The position numbers were made by a program, and so were the translations under genes. A stretch of DNA of 64,000 bases, taken from NCBI GenBank assembly GCA_002682825.1, contig NOKP01000007.1, positions 1,612,001 to 1,676,000 on the forward strand. Direction: 5' to 3'. The notes under the pieces are model-generated. The model had not been told where the DNA came from. It saw only the letters and a program-made list of their open reading frames with translations, and searched no databases. Of the stretch, positions 56,414 to 64,000 are shown one piece after another. Origin of the DNA: Neonectria sp. B-13 (lineage: Eukaryota > Ascomycota > Sordariomycetes > Hypocreales > Nectriaceae). Positions within the stretch are counted from its first letter, which is position 1; the number at the start of each line of letters is the position of its first letter.

Positions 56414-59400
56414 ATGAACTCGCATCACCTAGCTGTGGGAACAGAGAGCAGAATCGACAAGGAATACTCCTTCATCGAAGCCCTCTCTCTCGGCCCCCGA
56501 GAGTCTCTGGCCCTGGTATCCAAGGAAGCCCTCGGCCTCTCCTCCCCCGGCGCGCCAGCCGTCCCCCTCGTCCACAACCTCCCTCTCACGCCCACTTCGC
56601 CCACCACGCCCACATCATATCCCATCTCGCGATCGCCGGCCCGCAGCTTCCAGCACCAGAGCCCTCCTGCTCCTCTGCCCCGGGCCCTCGCCACCAAGAA
56701 GAGCGCCGTCATGGCCACCTCTACCAAGGCTCAGACGCACTGTCTGGAGCTCTGCCACAAGACCACCGGCGTCGGTGACCGTGTGTCCATCCGCATGCTC
56801 GAGTATCTCAGCGCCGTCACCAAGCAGCCGCACGGCCTGGACACGCTCGCCCACGACTTTCTCGACACTTGCGAGATCCTCTTCTCTATCGAGGCCGGTC
56901 TGGGCGAGTGCATCCGCACCGCCCAGACCTTCCCCGGCGACGTCATCTCGGAGCTGAGCAAGAAGTTCCGCGTCACCCAGGCCGACTTCCAGCTCCTGGA
57001 CCAGATGCTCGGCCGGTTCCTCGAGAACGAGCGCAAGGGCACCATGGGCCGCATGCGCCGCGGCTGGGGCAAGATCTTTGGCGACCACGACATCGAGAAG
57101 ATGATCAACGCCCTGGGCCGCACCCGCGAGAGCCTGCGCATGAGCGCCCTGATGTTCCAGTGGAGCCTGGGCAACGAGAAGATCGAGAAGGAGATGGGCA
57201 TTGGGTACACCGGCCTGGCTGCTGCCCTTGACCGCATCGACAGCCGCGCCGGCGTCACCAGGTCCAAGGTGACGGACGGCCAACACTCACAATACCGTCC
57301 GTCGTCGTCGTCGCAGCACGGCGGCGTCGAGGGCCACGGCACTGCTCACTCCCAGCACCGAGGCGTCGACGGCCACAGCATCAACAACCCCCAGCAGCCT
57401 CCCTTGCCTCCTCTGCCCTGGGTCGAGCGCTCCTCGTCGCATCACCACCACGAGTCGGGCTCGAGCAACCCTGTCGATCGCCAGTTCGGCGGTGCTACAG
57501 GCCACTCCGCCAGCTCCATCAGCTCCAACGAGCGCTATCACTCGGGCACCACGGCCACCTTTGATCGCATGAGCACCTTCGACGAGAGCCACGAGGCCCA
57601 CTCCCACTCGGGCATGTCTGACTCGGCCGAGCTCAGCCTCGAGGAGGTTGCCGGCCTTGACCTCTCCGACAACAAGGTCGTCCGGATCAAGGCCGAGCCG
57701 GCCGCCATGCCCCGCTGGAACCCCCGCAGCCAAGCCGGCCCGGACTCGGCCAACCTGAAGAGTGCGCTCCTGTCCGCCGTCCGCGGCAAGAACCACAAGC
57801 TTGTCGAGCAGCTCCTCGACCGTGGCGTCTCGCCCAACACCGGAGCGGACCATCTCGTCCTCAAGGAGGCCGTCATGAACGGCGACGCCGAGAGCGTGCG
57901 CCTCCTGCTGCTCTTCGGCGCGGATCCCAACGCCACCGACCGCGACGGCCTGGGCCCTCTCCTCGCTGCCGTCGACCGCGGCTCCCTCGCCTCTGCGGTG
58001 CCTCTCCTCAAGTACGGCGCCGATCCCAACCTCCAGGTTGGCGACGAGCACGAGACTCCGCTTGCCGAGGCGGCCATCGGCAACAAGACCAGCCTGGTGC
58101 ACCTGCTGTTGATCTACGGCGGCGACCCCGACCAGCTCACCACCAGCGGTGACACGCTCATCATCAGCGCCACCAACAAGAAGACGCCCAAGAAGCTCAT
58201 CGACCTGATCCTCGACTACGGCTCGGACCCCAACCTCAAGAGCACAGAAGGCAAGACGGCGCTGTTCGAGGCCATCCAGAACTCGCGTGTCGACATCGTC
58301 AACAGCCTCCTCGACCACGGGGCCAACGCCAACCTGCCCGGCCCCAAGCACATGCTTTGGCCCGCCACCTACCAGACGGCGTGCTTGCAGGTCCTCCTCG
58401 CCCACGGCGCCGACCACAAGAAGTGTCCCGGCATCATGGAGCTGGCCACCAGTGTCAACAACCTCGAGTCGGTCCGTGCGCTGCTCAAGGCCGGCGTCGA
58501 CCCCAACGCCAAGAAGGACGGTGTCTACACGCCCCTGTGCACCTCGATCCGCGACAACCGAAACGACATCTTCCAGCTGCTCTTGAGCAGCGGTGCCGAT
58601 CCCAACGTCCCGGCCAGCGAGTATCCCACCTTCAAGTGCATCACCCACAACCGCCTGCAATACCTCCCGCCGCTGGTCGCCGCCGGTGGCAACCTGAACT
58701 CGCCCAAGGGCATCGTCGAGACCGCCGTGAGCGTCAACAACTTGGAGGCTTTGAACTGGCTACTGGACCAGGGCATGAACCCCAACGACAAGACGCCCAA
58801 GGGCCATTCACCTCTGACCACGGCTATCCGCGAGAGCCGCATCGACATGATCGACGTCCTCCTGGCCCGAGGCGCCGATCCCAACATTCGCGGCCAGGAC
58901 TGGCCCGTCTGCATGGCTGTCCGCAACCCGGCCATCCTGAAGCGCATCCTGGCCGTCCTGGCCGAGCCCCGAGCTTTCAAGGGTGTCATGGAGATGGCTG
59001 TCGTCGCCGGCCAGCTGGAGTCGGTGAAGCTCCTGATCGCTGCCGGCGTGTCCGTCGAGGACAAGAACGGTGGTGTCTTCTCTCCGCTGACCTCTGCTAT
59101 CCGCGAGGATCGCCGGGACATTGTCGACTTCCTGATCAAGGAGGGCGGCGCCGACATCAACGCCCCCGGAGAGCATCTGCCCGTCGTAAAGGCCCTGCGA
59201 AGATACCGCGAGGACACCGAGGTCCTCGAGTTCCTGCTGGACAACGGCGGCGACCCCAACAAACTCTACCGTGGCTGGAACGGCATCATGCAGGCCGTCG
59301 AGAACGGTGACGAGGCCGTTCTCCGATTGATCAGCGACAAGGTTGGTGTCGACCTGGAGGTCCGAGATGAGATGGGCCGAACTGTGACGGAGATTGCTGC

Positions 59401-59458
59401 CTCCCGCGGCTGGGACGAGGCCGTCGAGATCCTCAACCATGGCCGCCTGAAGCGGTAG
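56414..59458 (+). CDS. HeLo-like/NACHT-N-type helical domain protein with ankyrin repeats
   Basis: An intronless gene of 1014 residues. The ATG at 56414 (MNSHHLAVGTES) is the first ATG of the frame. After a Pro/Ser/Thr-rich leader (about residues 1-100), a helical domain spans about 105-290, with HCLELCHKTTGVGDR, LDTLAHDFLDTCEILFSIE, DFQLLDQMLGRF and MINALGRTRESLRMSALMF. It resembles the N-terminal helical domains of fungal STAND/NACHT receptors and azaphilone-cluster-L-type proteins. A Ser/His-rich linker (about 290-445) leads to ankyrin repeats from about residue 448 to the end, roughly 15 units with GADPN- and GxDPN-type turns (LLLLFGADPNATD, LLDHGANANLP). No NACHT or NB-ARC ATPase is present. 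Third codon positions are strongly C-biased, unlike its neighbours. A signalling or scaffold role is inferred. Confidence 0.9.
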   Translation: MNSHHLAVGTESRIDKEYSFIEALSLGPRESLALVSKEALGLSSPGAPAVPLVHNLPLTPTSPTTPTSYPISRSPARSFQHQSPPAPLPRALATKKSAVMATSTKAQTHCLELCHKTTGVGDRVSIRMLEYLSAVTKQPHGLDTLAHDFLDTCEILFSIEAGLGECIRTAQTFPGDVISELSKKFRVTQADFQLLDQMLGRFLENERKGTMGRMRRGWGKIFGDHDIEKMINALGRTRESLRMSALMFQWSLGNEKIEKEMGIGYTGLAAALDRIDSRAGVTRSKVTDGQHSQYRPSSSSQHGGVEGHGTAHSQHRGVDGHSINNPQQPPLPPLPWVERSSSHHHHESGSSNPVDRQFGGATGHSASSISSNERYHSGTTATFDRMSTFDESHEAHSHSGMSDSAELSLEEVAGLDLSDNKVVRIKAEPAAMPRWNPRSQAGPDSANLKSALLSAVRGKNHKLVEQLLDRGVSPNTGADHLVLKEAVMNGDAESVRLLLLFGADPNATDRDGLGPLLAAVDRGSLASAVPLLKYGADPNLQVGDEHETPLAEAAIGNKTSLVHLLLIYGGDPDQLTTSGDTLIISATNKKTPKKLIDLILDYGSDPNLKSTEGKTALFEAIQNSRVDIVNSLLDHGANANLPGPKHMLWPATYQTACLQVLLAHGADHKKCPGIMELATSVNNLESVRALLKAGVDPNAKKDGVYTPLCTSIRDNRNDIFQLLLSSGADPNVPASEYPTFKCITHNRLQYLPPLVAAGGNLNSPKGIVETAVSVNNLEALNWLLDQGMNPNDKTPKGHSPLTTAIRESRIDMIDVLLARGADPNIRGQDWPVCMAVRNPAILKRILAVLAEPRAFKGVMEMAVVAGQLESVKLLIAAGVSVEDKNGGVFSPLTSAIREDRRDIVDFLIKEGGADINAPGEHLPVVKALRRYREDTEVLEFLLDNGGDPNKLYRGWNGIMQAVENGDEAVLRLISDKVGVDLEVRDEMGRTVTEIAASRGWDEAVEILNHGRLKR

Positions 59459-59924
59459 ACGGTCGCCGACCGAGCGAGGCGTTAATGTGTGATCTGTTGT
59501 ACGATGTGGAGGAAGTTGGGAATTACTATGACGACTGCCTACGGGCACATGGAGTAGGCGGATCGGGATCGGGATCGGATTCAACTTTTACCGGAGTCGG
59601 GGGTTGAATAACATACCTCGTCTGCTTAGACGTGTCCAAACATTTACTATGTACATTTCGGGTCGATAGATGACTTACTGTAATCAGACGCATCCAATGG
59701 ATGGGATTTTCTTTGTCGGACAAATAGCTATCTGCCCTGGGTTGCTTGGAACTGGTTGTATCTAATGCGTTGGGGATTATTGGGTTCAGGTTGGATGATG
59801 GAGGTTGAGCCGCAGAATTACAGATATTTGATCCTTGCCAGAACCTCACTTTTCTTAAAAGTTTCTCTCATGAGTTGCTTGTGTTGCAGTCTATTATTGT
59901 TTCATTCGCTTCGTGATTCTATCC
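59459..59924. other. Convergent intergenic region
   Basis: 466 bp between the 3' ends of the ankyrin and aldehyde dehydrogenase genes. No gene was seen. Confidence 0.65.
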
Positions 59925-61571
59925 TTATAGCTTGTTTCCCATGTTCACGTGGACCGCCTTGATCTGCGAGTAGGCCTCCAGACCTGCCTCGCCCAGCTCC
60001 CGCCCGATTCCACTCTGCTTAACGCCTCCAAATGGCACCCTGGGGTCGCAGTCCTGGCTGCTGTTGATCCAGACCATGCCGGCCTCGATCTCAGCAGCAA
60101 CGCGGTGAGCCCGTTCTAGATCGGTGGTGAAGGCAGCGGCGCCGAGTCCGTACGTGGTGTCGTTGGCGAGGGCGATGGCCTCCTCCTCCGTCTTGAACCG
60201 CACGATGACGACGACGGGGCCGAAGATCTCCTCGCGGAAGATGCGCATCGAGGGCGTCACGTCGGTGAAGACGGTTGGGGCGACGAAGAAGCCCTTGCCC
60301 TTGTCGCCAACCTTGACGGGGTGGCCACCGGTGGCGAGCGTAGCACCCTCCTTCTTGCCAATCTCGACATACTCGAGGACTCGGTCGTATTGGGCCCGAG
60401 ACACCTGGGGGCCCTGGTAGGCTTCCTTGTCCCACTGGTTGCCCACCTTGCTGACAGTCTTGACGGTGTCGATGAACTGCGAGAGGAACTTGTCGTAAAT
60501 GCCATCCTGGACGAGGATCCGCGAGGTAGCGGTGCAGATCTGGCCCTGGTTCGACATGATGCCGAGATGCGACCACTTGACCGCCTGCTCGAGCTCCGCA
60601 TCGTTGAAGACAAGCAGCGGCGACTTGCCGCCGGTCTCGAGTGTGATGTTCTTGAGGGTCTTGGCCGCAATGCCCATGATGTTGCTGGCCGTCGCGGTAG
60701 AGCCGGTGAAGGCAATCTTATCCACAAGAGGGTGCTGAACCATGGCGGCTCCAGTTTCCCGGCCCAGGCCGTTGACGATGTTGACGACACCGGGAGGGAA
60801 GCCGGCCTTCTTGACGAGCTCGGCAAACACAAGGATGCTCAGGGGAGTCTGCTCGGCGGCCTTGAGCACGACGGCGTTGCCGCAGGCCAGCGCAGGGCCG
60901 AGCTTCCAGGTGGCCATGGACAGCGGGTAGTTCCAGGGGATGATCTGGGCGATGACGCCGATGGGTTGGCGGATGGTGTAGGCGAACTTCCGGGGCGTGG
61001 TGTTGATGGTCTGGCCGTAGGTCTTGTCGGCCCATCCTGCGTAGTAGCGGATGACGCCAACCGCCTCGACGAGATCGGTATCCAGGGCTTCCTGGTACGT
61101 CTTTCCTGCAAGAACAGTCAATATCTTGTTGCTGGTGTTGTTCGAAGCATCCGGTGAAGCATCGTCTGAAGCATTTGAGCTGACATACCATTGTCCCAAG
61201 CATCTACCGTTGCCAACAGCTCCTTGTTCTCCTCCATGAGATCAGCGAGGCGGGCCATCAGCTGCCCGCGGTCGGAAGCCGGTAGCAGCTTCCACGAGGG
61301 GTGCCTCAGAGCGGCATGGGCCGCCTTGACGGCCTTGTCGACATCATCAGCACCGGCAGCCTGGACTGTGGCGATGACCTCTTCGGTGCTGTACGCTTGG
61401 GTTAGTGGCCTGGACACAGAGAAGCGTGCGCGGGGCTACCAACGCGGGGTCAATCGAGGTGAGAGTCTGGCCGCTGGAGGACTCGACAAACTCGTTGTTG
61501 ATGAAGAGGCCCGTGGGCTGGGTGTACTTGACACCGTTGGGGGCTTCTAGGTTGATGAACGCGGGTGCCAT
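59925..61571 (-). CDS. NAD(P)+-dependent aldehyde dehydrogenase
   Basis: This enzyme oxidises aldehydes to acids. Three exons (61571-61444, 61388-61189, 61105-59925) give 502 residues, the usual family length. Intron 1 (GTTGGT donor) joins SIDPA to TEEVIATV, recreating the usual DPATEEVI start. Landmarks are IPWNYPLSMATWKLGPAL, KAAEQTPLS for cofactor binding, FTGSTATASNIM, the general-base Glu in LETGGKSPLL, the catalytic Cys in GQICTATSR, and EEIFGPVVVIVRF. The C-terminal PFGGVKQSGIGRELGEAGL is intact. There is no targeting signal, so a cytosolic aldA/ALDH1-type enzyme is likely. Codon use is strongly GC3-biased, suggesting high expression. Confidence 0.96.
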
Positions 61572-62194
61572 TGTGGAGGAAGCCGAGGTGAAGAGTCCTT
61601 GGGAGTGAGGACGATGGAGATGGAGATGGAGATGGAGCGCAAAGGAGGGATGTCGTTGAGAGCCAGAAGCTGGAAGTCGCAGGGACCAAATCTTTTATGG
61701 CGGAACCGGGCCGAGATGGCGAATGTCGTGTGCTTCAGTTCAACCCAAAGAGGCGAATATCGTGCAAGCCGCCGGCGGAGTTGAGTGCATTACTGGTTCG
61801 GGTTATCAAGCGTCAAGCTATCAACCACGCTGTCTCGTGCTCCTCGCGCGTACCTGGTCGCATACGTGTAACGAACGAGCCAGGAGACGAATGGACGGCG
61901 GGGTAGTCTAGAGGAGGGGCTTAGTGGGGGCGCGGAGACCTTCCACATCAGCAACGGTTGTCCGTCCTAAGTCGCAACTGCGAGTAGACTAGTTAATGGA
62001 TGGATGCCGACTCCGGATGTTGCTGCGAGTGTTCGTACGCCTTCTAACAACCTCCGTCTAAATTCACAGGCAAATCAAGTGTGATGTCATGCCCTCGGTC
62101 AGGATCAATTGGCCGACAACTGCGGGGATACTCGATGAGGAGGGGAGAAGATCCACCAAGACACCGAATCTTCTAGTCTTCTACCTCGTCTAGT
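61572..62194. other. Intergenic region with short (ATGGAG)n array
   Basis: 623 bp containing the aldehyde dehydrogenase promoter and the 3' end of the epimerase-like gene. A short hexamer array (four ATGGAG units, 61614-61637) lies about 45 bp upstream of the dehydrogenase ATG and reads as a CT-rich leader on the transcribed strand. Confidence 0.65.
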
Positions 62195-63468
62195 CTACGC
62201 TGCAGACCCGCCCCGTCGCTCAACTTCCTCCGCCAGAGCCCTTGGAATCTCCGCGTCCAGATCCTCCTCGGCCGGCGTCCACCCGAGAAGCTCAACTCCC
62301 CGCCGAGCCTTGCTCCTGGCGTTGCTCCCGAACAGGACGTCTGCGGCGGGGAGCACCTCGTCCGACTCCGGCTTGTCCAGCTGCTCCACTTCCGCCGTGG
62401 CGATAAGGCCTTTTGCGTGAGCCTCCTTTGCAATCTTTTGCGCAATCTCCTCCCAAGTCTGTACAGTGCATGTCAGCCTGGCTCTAGTCTGTGTGCGAAC
62501 ACACTGGTACATAGCGCCGCCGTCTGCAGAGTTCTTACCAGTTCACCAACGCCAGTCAGGTATATGCCGTTCTCACCCCACAGCGTCTCGTCCTGCTTCT
62601 CCTTCGCACCCGCTTCCGCCAGCGCAGACACGAGCTTTCCGAGATCTCGGACGTGGACGTTGCCCCAGCGGCTTTGGCCCTTGCCCACCTTGACGGCCTT
62701 GCCCCTCTCCAGAGCCACCTTGCACAGCACCGGGATCTGGAAGCTCCGCTGATTGACCGGTCCCTCGCCGGCTCCGTAGATAATGGGCGGCAGGACCAGC
62801 GCCGTCTTGATGGAAGGGTTCTGCTTGGCCACGTCGAGGAGGTAGTTGTCGACGACGCGAGAAGGGTGCGCGCGGACTAGGGAGCGGATGGCCGCGATGT
62901 CGTCGACATCGTCGTAGACCTGGGATGAAGCCGACCCGGGCTTGAACGAGGGGGAGGCAAGCTCGCCCGCCGCTAGAGCGCTGGCGCCCGAGATCTGAAC
63001 CCAGAATGCTAAGATTCGTGAGTACAATATTTAAAAGGACGTGGGCTTCTAGACCAGGGATTCTCACTGGGAGACGCTCGCTTTGCCAGACCACGATGAA
63101 TGGCCTGGAAGCTACCCAGATGCTTGTTCGAAGCAAGGTCTGGCGCCCACAGTCAGCGCCCGTTCAAGTCGCCAGATGCAGCGGGATACATGCGTAGGAC
63201 AATGGAAGCCTTGGAAGCTTCCTCCTCGATGAGATCCGAGTTGTCGAGGTCACCAACGACTGTCCGAACCTTGGGAAAGATCTCTGTGATACGCTTGGCT
63301 ACCTCACCATCACGGATCAGGGCCGCGATGGTGTAGTCGGGGTGGCTTCGGACGAGCTCTCGAAGCGCCTGTCCGCCGATGTACCCAGACGCACCAGTCC
63401 TGTGACAAATCAGCTGTCAATTCGGCGTCGCGGGGTAAAATGGATTCTCACAAGAAAACCGAGGCCAT
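62195..63468 (-). CDS. Extended SDR / NAD-dependent epimerase-dehydratase-like protein
   Basis: A predicted NAD(P)-binding Rossmann protein. Five exons (63468-63452, 63399-63194, 63139-63068, 63008-62539, 62458-62195) give 342 residues. The first exon (MASVFL) joins TGASGYIGGQALREL, the glycine-rich nucleotide motif. VVGDLDNSDLI and ASIVLHLASNKHLG follow. The latter is restored only if intron 63140-63193 is spliced from a GC donor (GCATGT), a rare but known donor class. Later come VQISGASALAAGE, LVLPPIIYGAGEGP and RWGNVHVRDLGKLV, as in NAD-dependent epimerases. The usual Tyr-x3-Lys active site is not obvious, so it may be an atypical, NmrA-like regulatory or non-epimerase member. Confidence 0.85.
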
Positions 63469-64000
63469 TTTTCTTCTTTTCCTTTTTCTTAGGTAGTATT
63501 GGTGAAGACAATGACGTCGACCTAGTGAAAGCACGTTGAATAATGAACCTCGTCTCCGCTGCTCGTGGGAATGGTACTTATATCGCCTGTCCGTCACCGA
63601 CACGCATTACTAATCTGGTTCAAACGGATGGCGTTATTTGGTGTCGAATGAGTGAACAGCCAGAGCGGGGATGGATGGATCTAGATGGCATAAGAATACG
63701 CAAACAATCGTCTTGAGCACAGCCGACAAATAATGATGAATAATGAATGAATCAATTACTAATCTGGTCTATTGCCCATGCCAGATACTCGCCCAGTGGC
63801 CGGTCACACTGGCACACAGGGACACAAAACGCCTGATTTCGAGGACGCCCGCGGATACTTCCCGTTTTCACTCAGTGGAGGCGCTACGCCGAGACACATG
63901 GAGACAGGGATCGTCACCGGGGGCCTCCCCAGTTTCTTCGCTCATCAAGGTAGTGAGTACCAGGCGTAGCGTTCTAGTCATGGACCGGACAAGAAGCTTG
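63469..64000. other. Upstream region to window end
   Basis: 532 bp upstream of the epimerase-like gene. No supported gene start was seen before the edge. The sequence AAATAATGATGAATAATGAA near 63727 is AT-rich. Confidence 0.6.

Noticed and set aside
57287..58660. Minus-strand open frame of 457 codons inside the ankyrin gene
   Set aside because: It is antisense to a well-supported ankyrin protein and arises from extreme third-position C bias, which removes stops on the other strand. It has no ATG-led domain.
60321..61157. Plus-strand open frame of 278 codons across the aldehyde dehydrogenase gene
   Set aside because: It is the antisense shadow of the high-GC3 dehydrogenase coding region; no family features.
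1..64000. CRISPR array, tRNA, rRNA and secondary-metabolite core genes
   Set aside because: No spaced identical repeats, no convincing tRNA T-loop with matching stems, and no PKS, NRPS or terpene synthase motifs were found by eye.

Overview
The window looks like a chromosome segment of a filamentous ascomycete (Pezizomycotina, probably Sordariomycetes; the class is an inference). Nearly every gene carries several short introns (about 44-80 bp) with GTAAGT/GTATGT-type donors, CTAAC/CTGAC-like branch sites and CAG/TAG acceptors. The protein families are typical of such fungi: PDR-type ABC transporter, DHA1 and sugar MFS porters, Zn2Cys6 regulators, a HeLo-like/ankyrin protein and secreted hydrolases. 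I built the gene models by hand from splice signals and reading frames. For most genes the exon lengths sum to a multiple of three with conserved family motifs intact; weaker junctions are flagged.

Layout. 1-283: 5' end of a membrane-protein gene running off the left edge. 1-13 kb: DHA1 MFS porter, small polytopic membrane protein, full-size ABCG/PDR transporter and aldo-keto reductase. 14-21.4 kb: sugar porter, cytochrome b5-FMN L-lactate dehydrogenase-like enzyme and GH2 beta-mannosidase, a plausible carbohydrate-use group. 21.5-28.2 kb: a possible 100-residue secreted protein, a DUF7730-like protein, and two divergently arranged secreted proteins (a 456-residue protein with a Gly/Ala-rich hydrophobic stretch, and an HExxH metallopeptidase). 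29-39.4 kb: SGNH esterase, then amidase, Zn2Cys6 regulator, nucleoside hydrolase and concentrative nucleoside transporter, which together suggest a nucleoside-scavenging cluster. 40.3-47.6 kb: DHA1 MFS porter, secreted metallo-beta-lactamase-fold hydrolase and a divergent Zn2Cys6 regulator. 47.6-56.4 kb: no secure gene; one possible decayed gene and many simple repeats. 56.4-63.5 kb: single-exon helical/ankyrin protein, aldehyde dehydrogenase and NAD(P)-binding epimerase-like protein.

No rRNA, tRNA, CRISPR array or intact transposon was seen. No polyketide synthase, NRPS or terpene synthase core gene was recognised, so the transporter/regulator groups are better read as nutrient-use or detoxification neighbourhoods than as secondary-metabolite clusters. 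The most unusual items are the nucleoside cluster with an SQ-repeat regulator, the divergent secreted pair, a 93-bp segment shared between the metallo-beta-lactamase gene and the 21.6 kb locus, a GC-AG intron, and a very long repeat-rich region upstream of the ankyrin gene.
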